A stretch of 50,982 nucleotides of DNA from Burkholderia pseudomultivorans (GCF_902499075.1 NZ_CABVPP010000055.1:1-50982), one strand, 5' to 3'. Numbered from the stretch's first letter, positions 42,150 to 50,593 are shown. The notes: generated by a model not told the origin, from the sequence alone. Made by a program: numbers and translations.

Positions 42150-42929
42150 TCAGACCAGCGCGAGCGCCTGCGCGTCGATGATCCGCACGCGCTTGCCGCG
42201 CGTTTCGACGAGCGCATCGCGGTGGAACCGCGAGAACATCCGGCTGACGGTTTCGAGCTTCATCCCGAGGTAGCAGCCGATTTCCTCGCGCGTCATCCGC
42301 AGGTTGAATTCCGATGCCGAATAGCCGCGCGCCTCGAAGCGCGACGACAGATTCAGCAGGAAATGCGCGACGCGCTGCTCGGCCGACATCGTGCCGAGCA
42401 GCAGCATCTGGCTCGACTCGCGGACGATCTCGCTGCTCAGCATCTGATACAGGAAGTGCTGCATCGGCTTGATCTCGCGGCAGGCCGCTTCGAGCGCGCC
42501 GAACGGGATGATGCACACGACGCTGTCCTCGAGCGCGATCGCGTCGCAGCAGTGCTGGCCGCTGCCGATGCCGTCCATCCCGAGCGTTTCGCCGGCGATC
42601 TGGAAGCCGGTCACGTGCTCGCGGCCGTCGCGATGCATCATCACCGTCTTGAACGAACCGGCCCGCACCGCGTAGATGCTGTGGAACGGATCGTCGGTGC
42701 GGAACAGCGCATCGCCCTGGCGAACGTGCCGGGTCGCGCAGATGATCGCGTCGAGCCGGCCGTACTCGGCCGCCGTCAGGTGCGGCGGCAGGCATATCGA
42801 ACGCATCGCGCAGCCCGAGCAGCGCGCAGCGGGATAGGTGGGCGCGTCGGCGCGCGCGACCGCGTGAATCGGCGCGCGCGGCCTCGGGGCGACGAGCGCG
42901 TCTGCGACGCTGGCGGTGGCTGTTGACAT
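42150..42929 (-). CDS. FNR-type [4Fe-4S] oxygen-sensing regulator
   Basis: A 259-residue Crp/FNR protein. The N-terminal cluster motif CSGCAMRSIC gives Cys37, Cys40 and Cys46, and a fourth ligand is Cys127 or Cys128 in GQHCCDA, matching FNR. The cyclic-nucleotide-like fold continues through FQIAGETLGMDGI. The recognition helix MTREEIGCYLGMKLETVSRM carries the FNR-type E-x2-S-R set that reads TTGAT/C half-sites. It should activate low-oxygen genes when the cluster is intact. The start overlaps an FNR-like repeat (42923-42936), hinting at autoregulation. A receiver-only gene lies 17 bp upstream on the same strand and is probably co-transcribed. Confidence 0.93.
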   Translation of the reverse strand: MSTATASVADALVAPRPRAPIHAVARADAPTYPAARCSGCAMRSICLPPHLTAAEYGRLDAIICATRHVRQGDALFRTDDPFHSIYAVRAGSFKTVMMHRDGREHVTGFQIAGETLGMDGIGSGQHCCDAIALEDSVVCIIPFGALEAACREIKPMQHFLYQMLSSEIVRESSQMLLLGTMSAEQRVAHFLLNLSSRFEARGYSASEFNLRMTREEIGCYLGMKLETVSRMFSRFHRDALVETRGKRVRIIDAQALALV

Positions 42930-42936
42930 GGGTCAC
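42923..42936. promoter_or_regulatory. FNR-like repeat over the FNR-type start codon
   Basis: TTGAC-ATGG-GTCAC repeats the spacing of the box at 40963 with one mismatch and spans the start codon of the FNR-type gene. It could be an autoregulatory site, or chance. Confidence 0.3.
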
Positions 42937-42946
42937 TCCGGCACGG

Positions 42947-43351
42947 TCAGGGGTGATGCATGCGCGCATGCACCAGGGATTCGATCACGCGGCATGCGGC
43001 GTCGAACTCGGCGGTCTTGTCGAAGAAGTAGTCCGCCCCGGCCGTCGCGCATGCCTCTCTGAATGCCGGGGCGGAATGGTTGGTCAGCACGATCGTCACG
43101 ATGCGCGGCGTGGCCTTCGACAGCATCCCGATCAGCTCCAGGCCGCTGCCGTCCGCAAGGCGCAGGTCGACGATCACCACCTCGGCCCGGCTGTCGTGGA
43201 TATGCGCCCACGCGCCCTGGCCGTCCTCCGCTTCGCCCACCACCACGACACCGCGGATCGCGCCGACAAGCAGCGCGATCCTGCGCCGCACGGGGGCGGC
43301 GTGGTCGACGAGGAACACCCGGAGTGCGGCGGGCGACGGGCTGGCATTCAT
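42947..43351 (-). CDS. Single-domain response regulator (receiver only)
   Basis: A 134-residue CheY-like receiver domain without an output domain. The phosphoacceptor is Asp62 in VVIVDLRLADGSGLELIGML; the acidic pair is reduced to Asp16 followed by His17 (FLVDHAAPVRRR), and the switch threonine Thr90 and lysine Lys112 (YFFDKTAEF) are present. No histidine kinase is nearby, so it is an orphan. Start at ATG 43351; a TTG at 43378 would add nine residues. It lies 17 bp before the FNR-type gene and may relay a kinase signal to low-oxygen control. Confidence 0.85.
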   Translation of the reverse strand: MNASPSPAALRVFLVDHAAPVRRRIALLVGAIRGVVVVGEAEDGQGAWAHIHDSRAEVVIVDLRLADGSGLELIGMLSKATPRIVTIVLTNHSAPAFREACATAGADYFFDKTAEFDAACRVIESLVHARMHHP

Positions 43352-43421
43352 GGGGCCAGTATCGTGCTGCGCCGCCAAAAAGAAAATCGGCCGAATTGGA
43401 AGTTTGCGTAGGCCGGATCGT

Positions 43422-43449
43422 CGCGTTGTAGGGGTTTTCCTACAACGCG
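43422..43449. promoter_or_regulatory. Perfect 11-bp inverted repeat upstream of the receiver gene
   Basis: CGCGTTGTAGG and CCTACAACGCG pair exactly around GGTTTT, 71 bp upstream of the receiver ATG. It could be an operator for the receiver-FNR operon or a transcript hairpin. Confidence 0.5.
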
Positions 43450-43517
43450 TGCGATAAATCGGCGTGGGCGCATGCGGGCCGCAGGCGCGCGCGCATGGCG
43501 GGACCGATGGTGCAGTG

Positions 43518-43539
43518 CGCGAAAACGGCCGGTTTCGCG
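43518..43539. terminator. Hairpin after the Pyr2C reductase gene
   Basis: CGCGAAA and TTTCGCG arms with a self-complementary CGGCCG centre lie 17 bp past the stop at 43556 (minus strand). No T tract; weak terminator candidate. Confidence 0.3.
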
Positions 43540-43555
43540 GGCCGCGCCGTGAACG

Positions 43556-44491
43556 TTAACCCGCCCGGCGTGCGGCGAGCGCGTCGCGCGCGGTGCGGCA
43601 CGCGGCAAGGTCCCACGCCGCGCAGCCGACGCTCTTGAACAGCAGCGGGCCGCCGCGCACGAACCTGCCGTTCAGCACGTCGGCGAGCGAGGCGACCTGC
43701 TGCCAGTCGACCTGCGCGAGGATCAGGTCGCCGGCCTCGTGGCGCGCGCCGGCCGGGTCGTCGACGACGAGCCGGCTCTGGCGCACGGTATTCGCGTCGA
43801 TTTCGGCGGCGTCCGCCGTGAACGCGCCGACGCCGACCACCAGCCGCCCTTCGCGCGCCGCGTCGCGATAGACGGGGGTGCGGCTCGTCGTCAGCGTGAC
43901 GACGACGTCGATCGCGTCGGGAATCGCGTCGCCGTCGAGCGGAACGAGCCGCGGCGTGTGCGCGCGATGCGCGTCGCAGAAGGCGGCCGCGCTTTCGGCG
44001 CGCGCGCCGCGCACGTGCAGGCGCGCATCGGGAAAGATCGTCGCGAGCGCTTCCGCGTGATTGGCGGCCTGCTTGCCGGTGCCGATCAGCAGGATGTCGC
44101 GCGGCGCGGCGCCGTGCAGCGCCTGGATGCCGAGCGCGGTGACGGCCGCGGTGCGGCGGCCGGTGACGGTCGGGCCGTCGAGCACGAAGCGCATCTCGCC
44201 GGTGGTCGCGTCGCAGGCGATCACCTGGCCGAGTATCGTCGGCAGCCCGCGTGCGCCGTTGCCGGGACACACGTTGACGAGCTTGTGGATCGCGAGATCG
44301 CGCGCGCTCGACGGCATCGACAGCATCACGCCGCCGGCCTGCAGCGGCACGACCAGACGCTCGGGGCTGACGATCTCGCCCGCCGCGTAGTCGGCGACGG
44401 TTTGCCCGAGCGTGACGAGCAGCGCGCGATAGTCGAGCAGCGCGGCCGTGTCGGCCGCATCGAAAACGGGAGTCTGGGCAAGGGCGGTCAT
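43556..44491 (-). CDS. Ornithine cyclodeaminase-family Pyr2C reductase (LhpI-like)
   Basis: A 311-residue member of the ornithine cyclodeaminase/mu-crystallin family, with LVVPLQAGGVMLSMPSSARD, the NAD(P)-binding motif DILLIGTGKQAANHAEALAT and the block VVVTLTTSRTPVYRDAAREG. Relatives include delta-1-pyrroline-2-carboxylate (Pyr2C) reductase, ornithine cyclodeaminase and alanine dehydrogenase. Next to a Cys/Thr-type trans-3-hydroxy-L-proline dehydratase, which makes Pyr2C, it should be the reductase that forms L-proline. It is divergent from the GntR gene, with candidate operators between them. Start at ATG 44491; no strong ribosome-binding site is visible. Confidence 0.85.
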   Translation of the reverse strand: MTALAQTPVFDAADTAALLDYRALLVTLGQTVADYAAGEIVSPERLVVPLQAGGVMLSMPSSARDLAIHKLVNVCPGNGARGLPTILGQVIACDATTGEMRFVLDGPTVTGRRTAAVTALGIQALHGAAPRDILLIGTGKQAANHAEALATIFPDARLHVRGARAESAAAFCDAHRAHTPRLVPLDGDAIPDAIDVVVTLTTSRTPVYRDAAREGRLVVGVGAFTADAAEIDANTVRQSRLVVDDPAGARHEAGDLILAQVDWQQVASLADVLNGRFVRGGPLLFKSVGCAAWDLAACRTARDALAARRAG

Positions 44492-44577
44492 CGTGTGCGT
44501 CGGTGGCGTCGGTGAGCGTGGACGACGGGCGCGTCGTGCGCCCGCGGCTGGACCGCCGATTACGCGACACGTGGCAG

Positions 44578-44599
44578 TCTGGATCGAATCTATACCAGT
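44578..44599. promoter_or_regulatory. GntR operator-like repeat (site 1)
   Basis: TCTGGA-N10-ACCAGT, upstream of both the reductase and GntR starts. It shares layout and most arm bases with sites 2 and 3, suggesting binding by the local GntR regulator. Confidence 0.4.
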
Positions 44600-44752
44600 T
44601 GCCCGCTCGCCGGCAAGCCAGAAAATAAAGCGCGTCGCCGCTTTTGGTTCTAATATCTGTCCAGAATGCCGCGCCTGCGGGCCGGCGCCGGCACAACTCC
44701 GGTATAGTGCGAACCCGTTTCAATCCACGCCCACGAACGGCAGGAGCCACGC

Positions 44753-45490
44753 ATGATGTCTGCGCGTCCCGAATCACTGGAAGGCGGCTTCAGGCCGCTG
44801 CAAATCTACGAGCAGGTCGCCGAAAGGATCCGCGACGAGATTCGCGCGGGGCGCTATGCGGCCGATGCGCGGCTGCCGTCCGAGCGCGAGCTGGCCGCGC
44901 TGTTCCAGGTCGGCCGGCCGGCCGTGCGCGAAGCGCTCGGCGCGTTGCAGAACGAGGGCCTCGTGTTCACGAAGCGCAATTCGGGCACCTATGTCGTATC
45001 GGCGCCGCTCGACGTGCTTGCGCAGCGCGGCGACATGCGCGACGCATCCGAAGCCGACTTCAGCCCGACGTCGACGCTCGACGTGCGGCTGATCCTCGAG
45101 CCCGCGATCGCGCGCCTCGCGGCCTCGCACGGCCGCGCGGACCCCGTCGCCGAAAGCTATCTCGCGCAGATGGAAACCATCACCGACGTCGACGACCCGC
45201 AGCAGCGCGCGTTGTGGAACGAGAGCGACCGGCTGTTTCACCGGCAGCTCGCGCTGATGACCGGCGATGCGCTGATCGTGAAGATCGCGGACGAAGTCGC
45301 CAGGACGATGGACCAGCCGCTGTGGAAGCGGCTGAAGGACGACGGCATCTACGACGCGGGCCGCGTGCGGCTCTACGTGTCCGAGCACCGGCTGATCTAC
45401 GAGGCGATCGTGTCGGGCGACGCCGATGCCGCGGCGTTTTACGTCGAGCAGCATATCCGCCGGGTGCGGCGCGACATTGCGCCGAAGTGA
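44753..45490 (+). CDS. GntR-family (FadR/FCD) regulator of hydroxyproline genes
   Basis: A 245-residue GntR protein. The N-terminal domain shows QIYEQVAERIRDEIRAGRYA and the helix-turn-helix LPSERELAALFQVGRPAVRE with the wing GLVFTKRNSGTYVV; the FCD domain includes LDVRLILEPAIARLAASHGR and ESDRLFHRQLALMTGD, with histidines for metal and ligand binding. Genes for the Pyr2C reductase and dehydratase lie on either side, so it is their probable regulator, answering to hydroxyproline or a product. Three similar palindromic sites surround it. Start at ATG 44753, about 45 bp after a TATAGT hexamer. Confidence 0.9.
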   Translation: MMSARPESLEGGFRPLQIYEQVAERIRDEIRAGRYAADARLPSERELAALFQVGRPAVREALGALQNEGLVFTKRNSGTYVVSAPLDVLAQRGDMRDASEADFSPTSTLDVRLILEPAIARLAASHGRADPVAESYLAQMETITDVDDPQQRALWNESDRLFHRQLALMTGDALIVKIADEVARTMDQPLWKRLKDDGIYDAGRVRLYVSEHRLIYEAIVSGDADAAAFYVEQHIRRVRRDIAPK

Positions 45491-45501
45491 CGGGCGCGCG
45501 C

Positions 45502-45523
45502 TCTGGTTTCTGTAGGGACCAGA
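45502..45523. promoter_or_regulatory. GntR operator-like repeat (site 2)
   Basis: TCTGGT-N10-ACCAGA, with perfect 6-bp outer arms, just after the GntR stop and 175 bp before the dehydratase start. Confidence 0.5.
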
Positions 45524-45574
45524 ATCCCGGGAAATATTTTGAAATTGCTTGCGTGACAACCACAGGTGTCCTAC

Positions 45575-45596
45575 ATTGGTCCTGTTCAGAACCAAT
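45575..45596. promoter_or_regulatory. GntR operator-like repeat (site 3)
   Basis: ATTGGT-N10-ACCAAT, with 9 of 11 positions pairing overall, about 100 bp before the dehydratase start. Same spacing as sites 1 and 2. Confidence 0.5.
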
Positions 45597-45697
45597 CCGA
45601 AGGGCGTGCCCGGGGCCATCCACGTAATCCGCAATGGGCCGCTGGCGCAGCACGACGCACCAGCCTCCGTCCTTCGTCTTCACGCTCGCGAACGCCG

Positions 45698-46705
45698 ATG
45701 AAAATTTCCCGATCCCTTTCCACCGTCGAAGTCCACACCGGCGGCGAAGCATTCCGCATCGTCACGAGCGGGCTGCCGCGCCTGCCGGGCGACACGATCG
45801 TGCAGCGCCGCGCGTGGCTCAAGGACAACGCCGACGAGATCCGCCGCGCACTGATGTTCGAACCGCGCGGCCATGCCGACATGTACGGCGGCTACCTGAC
45901 GGACCCCGTCTCGCCGTCCGCCGATTTCGGCGTGATCTTCGTGCACAACGAGGGCTACAGCGACCATTGCGGGCACGGCGTGATCGCGCTCGCGACGGCT
46001 GCGGTCGCGCTCGGCTGGGTGCAGCGCACGACGCCCGAGACGCGGGTCGGCATCGACGCGCCGTGCGGCTTCATCGAGGCGTTCGTCGAATGGGACGGCG
46101 ATCACGCGGGCTCGGTGCGCTTCGTCAACGTGCCGTCGTTCATCTGGCGGCGCGACGTGTCGGTCGACACGCCGTCGTTCGGCACGGTGACGGGCGATAT
46201 CGCGTATGGCGGCGCGTTTTATTTCTACGTCGACGGCGCGCCGTTCGACCTGCCGGTGCGCGAATCGTCGGTCGAGCGGCTGATCCGCTTCGGCGCGGAA
46301 GTGAAGGCCGCCGCGAATGCCGCGTATCCGGTCGTGCATCCGGAGATTCCGGAAATCAACCACATCTACGGGACGATCATCGCGAATGCGCCGCGCCACC
46401 CGGGCTCGACGCAGGCGAACTGCTGCGTGTTCGCGGACCGCGAGGTCGACCGCTCGCCGACCGGCTCCGGAACCGGCGGCCGCGTCGCGCAGTTGTACCA
46501 GCGCGGCCTGCTCGCGGCCGGCGATACGCTGGTCAACGAGTCGATCGTCGGCACGATCTTCAAGGGGCGCGTGCTGCGCGAAACGACCGTCGGCGATATC
46601 CCGGCCGTGATCCCGGAAGTGGAGGGCAGCGCGTATATCTGCGGCTTTGCGAACTGGATCGTCGACGAGCGCGATCCGCTGACCTACGGCTTCCTCGTGC
46701 GCTGA
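45698..46705 (+). CDS. Trans-3-hydroxy-L-proline dehydratase (proline racemase family)
   Basis: A 335-residue member of the proline racemase superfamily. The two catalytic positions read Cys91 in GYSDHCGHGVIAL and Thr255 in DRSPTGSGTGGRVAQLY. True racemases and 4-hydroxyproline epimerases have Cys at both; the Cys/Thr pair is the known hallmark of trans-3-hydroxy-L-proline dehydratase (as in human L3HYPDH), which removes water to give Pyr2C. The neighbouring ornithine cyclodeaminase-family reductase then makes L-proline. ATG 45698 begins MKISRSLSTVEVHTGGEAFR, the usual family start. Upstream lie two operator-like repeats. The assignment depends on one residue, but it agrees with gene context. 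Confidence 0.87.
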   Translation: MKISRSLSTVEVHTGGEAFRIVTSGLPRLPGDTIVQRRAWLKDNADEIRRALMFEPRGHADMYGGYLTDPVSPSADFGVIFVHNEGYSDHCGHGVIALATAAVALGWVQRTTPETRVGIDAPCGFIEAFVEWDGDHAGSVRFVNVPSFIWRRDVSVDTPSFGTVTGDIAYGGAFYFYVDGAPFDLPVRESSVERLIRFGAEVKAAANAAYPVVHPEIPEINHIYGTIIANAPRHPGSTQANCCVFADREVDRSPTGSGTGGRVAQLYQRGLLAAGDTLVNESIVGTIFKGRVLRETTVGDIPAVIPEVEGSAYICGFANWIVDERDPLTYGFLVR

Positions 46706-46788
46706 GCGCCGGCGCCGAGCCGCCGCCGGGCCGTGCGCCGCGCGAGTTTTGGTACGATGCAGCCTTTTCAGCAAGCTGCCCCAACCGC

Positions 46789-49416
46789 GTGAATCGCCGA
46801 AACGTGTCGTCAGTGCGTGACCTTCTTGCCAAATGGGTCGCGCGCGCCCAACCCGTCGCGGCTGCCGCCGCCGTGCCCGTCAAGCGTGTGCTGGCCGTTG
46901 CCTGGCACCATCTGCGTCATCCGACGCGTCGCGGCGCGCTGCTCGCGGTCGCCGCCGTGCCGTCGCTGTTCCTGCTGTACGTGCTGGCGCTGGTGCCGTT
47001 CACGCCGAGCATCGGCGACATTCGCAAGGCGCGCGTCGACCAGCCCGCGCAGGTGCTGTCCGCCGACGGCAAGCTGCTCGCCGAATTCAAGCCGTCGAAC
47101 CGCGAGTGGGTGCCGCTCAAGCAGATCTCGCCGCACATGGTCGACGCGCTGATCGCGACCGAGGACCATCGCTTCTACCAGCACCACGGCCTCGACTGGA
47201 AGCGCACCGCGTCGGCCGCGTTGCATACGTTCTCGGGTACGCGCCAGGGCGGCTCGACGATCACGCAGCAGCTTGCGCGCAACCTGTATCCGGACGAGAT
47301 CGGCCGCGCGCCGACGCTGACGCGCAAGCTGAAGGAAGCGATCACCGCACTGAAGATCGAGGCCGTCTACAGCAAGGACCAGATCCTCGAGACCTACCTG
47401 AACACGGTGCCGTTCCTGTACAACGCATACGGCGTCGAGATGGCCGCGCGCACCTACTTCGACAAGTCGGCCGACGAACTCGACGTGCTCGACAGCGCGA
47501 CGCTCGTCGGGATGCTGAAGGGCAACAGCTACTACAACCCGGTGCTGAACCCCGAGCGCGCGCTGCAGCGGCGCAATACGGTGCTCGGCCAGATGGTGAA
47601 GTACGGCAAGCTGTCGCCGGCGCAGTTCGCGCAGCTGCAGCGCCGGCCGCTGCGCGTCGATTTCGAGCGCCAGAAGGAGCCGCCGGGCCCCGCGCCGCAT
47701 TTCGCGCAGCAACTGCGCAAGTGGCTGATCGCATGGGCCGATCGCAACGACTACAACATCTATTCGGACGGCCTGATCGTGCGCACCACGATCGACGCGC
47801 GGCTGCAGCAGATGGCGACGCAGGCGCTGATGCAGCAGGCGAACCAGCTGCAGGGCATCGCGAACAATGCGTGGAGCGGCCGCGACGGCTGCGGCACCGA
47901 CAACGAAGTATTCCGCACCTTCATGCGCGAGTCGCCGGAATACAAGGCTGCGCAGGACGCCGGCAAGGACGATGCGGCCGCGATGAAGCAGCTCGCGGCC
48001 GATCGCGGCTTCATGCGCGCGCTGTGCAAGACGAAGACCGACGTGCAGGCCGGCTTCGTCGCGATCGATCCGCGCGACGGGCAGATCCGCGCGTGGGTCG
48101 GCAGCCGCGATTTCACGAGCGAGCCGTTCGACCATGTGGTGCAGGCGCGGCGCCAGCCGGGCTCGACGTTCAAGGCGTTCGTCTACGGCGCCGCGTTCGC
48201 GGGCGGCATGAAGCCGGACGACACCTTCATCGACCAGCCGGTCGAGATCCCGCTGAAGGGCGGCGAGATCTGGCGGCCGAACGACGACGTGCCGCCGACC
48301 GGCAAGCCGATGACGCTGCGCGACGCGGTCGCGCTGTCGCGCAACCGGATCACCGCGCAGGTGATGGAAAAGGTCGGTCCCGCAGCCGTCGCGCGGCTCG
48401 CGCGCGACATGGGCGTGCGCGAAAGCCCGCTCGAACGCGTGCCGTCGCTCGCGCTCGGCACGAGCCCGGTAACGCTGAAGGAGATGGTCGCGTCGTACGC
48501 GACCATCGCGAACGGCGGGCTGTACGTCGAGCCGCAGATGGTCACGCGCATCGAGAACCGTCAGGGCGAGGTGCTCGCCGAATTCGCGCCGGCGCCGCCC
48601 GAGCGCGCACTCGACGCCGAAACGGACAAGACGCTGCTCAGCGTGATGCGCGACGTCGTTACGCGCGGCACCGGCTCGAGCATCCGCACGCGCTTCGGCA
48701 TTCGCGGCGACGTCGCCGGCAAGACGGGCACGACGCAGGACAATGCGGACGGCTGGTTCATCCTGATGCAGCCCGGGCTCGTGGCCGGCGCGTGGGTCGG
48801 TTTCGACGACGGCCGCGTGACCTTGCGCAGCGACTACTGGGGGCAGGGCGCGCACAGCGCGCTGCCGATCGTCGGCGATTTCTTCCAGCGCGCGCAGCGC
48901 GCACGGCTCGTCGACACGAAAGCGAAATTCGATACCGAGCCGTCGCCGGGATGGTTCGAGTCGCTGCGCGAGCGCGCGACGGACCTGTTCGACGCGTGGT
49001 TCGGCCGCGACGAGAAAAAGGCGCCGCCGGCGGTCAGGGCGGAACGGGCGCCGCGCAAGGTCGACGAGGCCGAGGCCGGTGCCGCGTCGGCTGCGTCGGC
49101 GGTAGCGGCTTCGGCACCGGACGCCGCGTCCGGCGGCATCGTCGAGGAATGGGTGCCGGCGTCCGAAGTGGCGGCCTCGGCGGCGGCGCTGTCGGGCGCG
49201 GCTTCGCAGCCGCAGCTGCAGCTGCAGCTGCAGCTGCCACCTCAACCGGTGACGCCGCCGGCTGTCGGCACCGGCCAGTCGAGCGGCGGCAACGCGGGCA
49301 GCGGCGCCGCGCCGAGCTTTACGCCCCCTGTCGCGCCGGCATCGCCTGCCCAGCCGCCCGCGCCGGCACCTGCACCGGTCGCGCCCGACACGGGCGCCGG
49401 CAGCGGCGCGCAGTAA
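46789..49416 (+). CDS. Class A penicillin-binding protein (PBP1A/1C-like)
   Basis: An 875-residue bifunctional peptidoglycan synthase. A membrane anchor (about residues 49-70) precedes the glycosyltransferase domain with catalytic Glu125 (ATEDHRFYQHHG) and the GGSTITQQLARNLY motif. The transpeptidase domain has Ser459 in GSTFK, Ser517-Arg-Asn and Lys645 in KTGTT, the three penicillin-binding motifs. It polymerises and cross-links cell wall in the periplasm. Start taken as GTG 46789; GTGs at 46804 and 46813 are alternatives. The last 150 residues are a low-complexity tail rich in Ala, Pro, Gln and Gly, with a (QL)4 repeat. The tail is unusual for class A enzymes and may aid localisation. Confidence 0.9.
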   Translation: MNRRNVSSVRDLLAKWVARAQPVAAAAAVPVKRVLAVAWHHLRHPTRRGALLAVAAVPSLFLLYVLALVPFTPSIGDIRKARVDQPAQVLSADGKLLAEFKPSNREWVPLKQISPHMVDALIATEDHRFYQHHGLDWKRTASAALHTFSGTRQGGSTITQQLARNLYPDEIGRAPTLTRKLKEAITALKIEAVYSKDQILETYLNTVPFLYNAYGVEMAARTYFDKSADELDVLDSATLVGMLKGNSYYNPVLNPERALQRRNTVLGQMVKYGKLSPAQFAQLQRRPLRVDFERQKEPPGPAPHFAQQLRKWLIAWADRNDYNIYSDGLIVRTTIDARLQQMATQALMQQANQLQGIANNAWSGRDGCGTDNEVFRTFMRESPEYKAAQDAGKDDAAAMKQLAADRGFMRALCKTKTDVQAGFVAIDPRDGQIRAWVGSRDFTSEPFDHVVQARRQPGSTFKAFVYGAAFAGGMKPDDTFIDQPVEIPLKGGEIWRPNDDVPPTGKPMTLRDAVALSRNRITAQVMEKVGPAAVARLARDMGVRESPLERVPSLALGTSPVTLKEMVASYATIANGGLYVEPQMVTRIENRQGEVLAEFAPAPPERALDAETDKTLLSVMRDVVTRGTGSSIRTRFGIRGDVAGKTGTTQDNADGWFILMQPGLVAGAWVGFDDGRVTLRSDYWGQGAHSALPIVGDFFQRAQRARLVDTKAKFDTEPSPGWFESLRERATDLFDAWFGRDEKKAPPAVRAERAPRKVDEAEAGAASAASAVAASAPDAASGGIVEEWVPASEVAASAAALSGAASQPQLQLQLQLPPQPVTPPAVGTGQSSGGNAGSGAAPSFTPPVAPASPAQPPAPAPAPVAPDTGAGSGAQ
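49213..49236 (+). repeat. CAGCTG x4 tandem repeat in the PBP tail
   Basis: Four exact copies of the hexamer CAGCTG, encoding alternating Gln-Leu in the disordered C-terminal tail. Unit length is a multiple of three, so copy-number change would alter tail length without a frameshift. Confidence 0.9.
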
Positions 49417-49496
49417 AAGGGTACGTTCAGGTTTTACGCGCGGCTGCCGTAATCAAGTTGTCACGACAGCCCGCGCGGCCGCGCCGCCTCTCACCG

Positions 49497-50372
49497 ATGC
49501 GCAGTTCATCCGACTATGTCGCGCTCGCCCGCGACGATTTCGCCGCCGGCACACCGCTCGGCTTCGACCTCTACGACGCCGGCGGCGCTGCCTTGCTGCC
49601 GGCCGGCGCGACGCTGGACGATCCGGCCCGGCACGCGTTCCTGTTCGAGCATTTCCGGCCGGTGCGCCGGCGCGAGGCGGCCGAAGCCGAGCCGCGCGCG
49701 GCCGGTGCGATGCCGCCCGCGACGCATCTGGGGCTGTCGCCCGGCGCGGCGATCGGAATTCGCCGCCGGGTCGGCGCGACGCGCGCGTTGCAGCGCTGCC
49801 GGCTGGTCGGCGTCGGCGCGTCGGGCGCGCTGTTCGTCGAGCCGCAGCAGGGCGTCGCGCTCGAATTCGCGCGCGGCGACGACGTCGAGGCGGTGGCGAT
49901 CGGCCGTGCCGCGGTGTCGCGCTTCGCGGCGACGGTCGAATCGGTGCAGGCAACCGGCACGACGCCGTTCATCACGCTGTCGCCGCCCGGTTTCGTCGAC
50001 CGGCTGCGCACCCGTGCGGAACCGCGCGTGCCGGTGCGGATCGCTGCGTGCTGCGCGGACGGCACGGACGGTGTGCAAGGCATCGGCATCGTGCGCGACC
50101 TCAGCCTGAGCGGACTGTCGATCGCCGTCGACCGGACGATCGCGCGCGTCGGCGAAGCGCTGCGCGTGCAGCTGCCGTATGCGGCGGGCGGGCGCGTTGC
50201 GCTGCTGGCGCTCGACGGCACGGTGCGCGCGGTTCATGCCGATCCGGCCGCGCCGGCGCTGACGCTGCACCACGCGGCCTTCGGCGAGATCGACGCCGAC
50301 GCCGCGATCCGGCTGAAGGCGTTGCTGTTCGACCGGCTGATGGCGTCGGCCGACGCGGACGGCGGGCGCTGA
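49497..50372 (+). CDS. PilZ-domain c-di-GMP-binding protein (YcgR-like)
   Basis: A 291-residue protein with a YcgR-like N-terminal part (from VALARDDFAAGTPLGFDLYD to about residue 165) and a C-terminal PilZ domain. The c-di-GMP-binding motifs are present: RAEPR at residues 173-177 with arginines at both ends, and DLSLSGLSI about 25 residues later (the D/NxSxxG box). Such proteins slow flagella or alter surface behaviour when c-di-GMP is high. No flagellar gene is next to it. Start at ATG 49497; upstream sequence lacks a strong ribosome-binding site. It follows the PBP gene by 80 bp with no terminator, so read-through is possible. Confidence 0.82.
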   Translation: MRSSSDYVALARDDFAAGTPLGFDLYDAGGAALLPAGATLDDPARHAFLFEHFRPVRRREAAEAEPRAAGAMPPATHLGLSPGAAIGIRRRVGATRALQRCRLVGVGASGALFVEPQQGVALEFARGDDVEAVAIGRAAVSRFAATVESVQATGTTPFITLSPPGFVDRLRTRAEPRVPVRIAACCADGTDGVQGIGIVRDLSLSGLSIAVDRTIARVGEALRVQLPYAAGGRVALLALDGTVRAVHADPAAPALTLHHAAFGEIDADAAIRLKALLFDRLMASADADGGR

Positions 50373-50593
50373 CGGCGATGCGCCGACGCAGCAGACCAGA
50401 CGGGATTCGATTTGCTCGCGACCATAATCATCTGATGATTCGGCCAAATCGGCGGCGATTGTATGGATTCCGTCAACAGTGAATTCGCGTTTTAGGTATT
50501 TACCCTGATAGTCGCGCCTCCTAGAATTCAACTCATGCGCAACGACCCACGTGTCCGAAGCGCCTGACAAAACAAATCTGGAGGTAATGCATC
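50373..50593. promoter_or_regulatory. Promoter region of the second DUF4148 gene
   Basis: About 220 bp, AT-richer than average. AATCATC (50426-50432) and GATGATT (50434-50440) are a 7-bp inverted repeat, and GGTATTTACC lies near 50490. The segment ends in a strong CTGGAGG ribosome-binding site. A single -35/-10 pair cannot be assigned with confidence. Confidence 0.4.

Noticed and set aside
45634-46788. A long open frame upstream of, and in frame with, the penicillin-binding protein
   Set aside because: This part is an arginine-rich out-of-frame reading of the hydroxyproline dehydratase gene; recognisable PBP sequence begins only after 46789.
46833-49496. A long open frame in front of the PilZ gene
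   Set aside because: It is an Arg/Ala-rich shadow of the penicillin-binding protein gene; PilZ-family sequence begins at ATG 49497.
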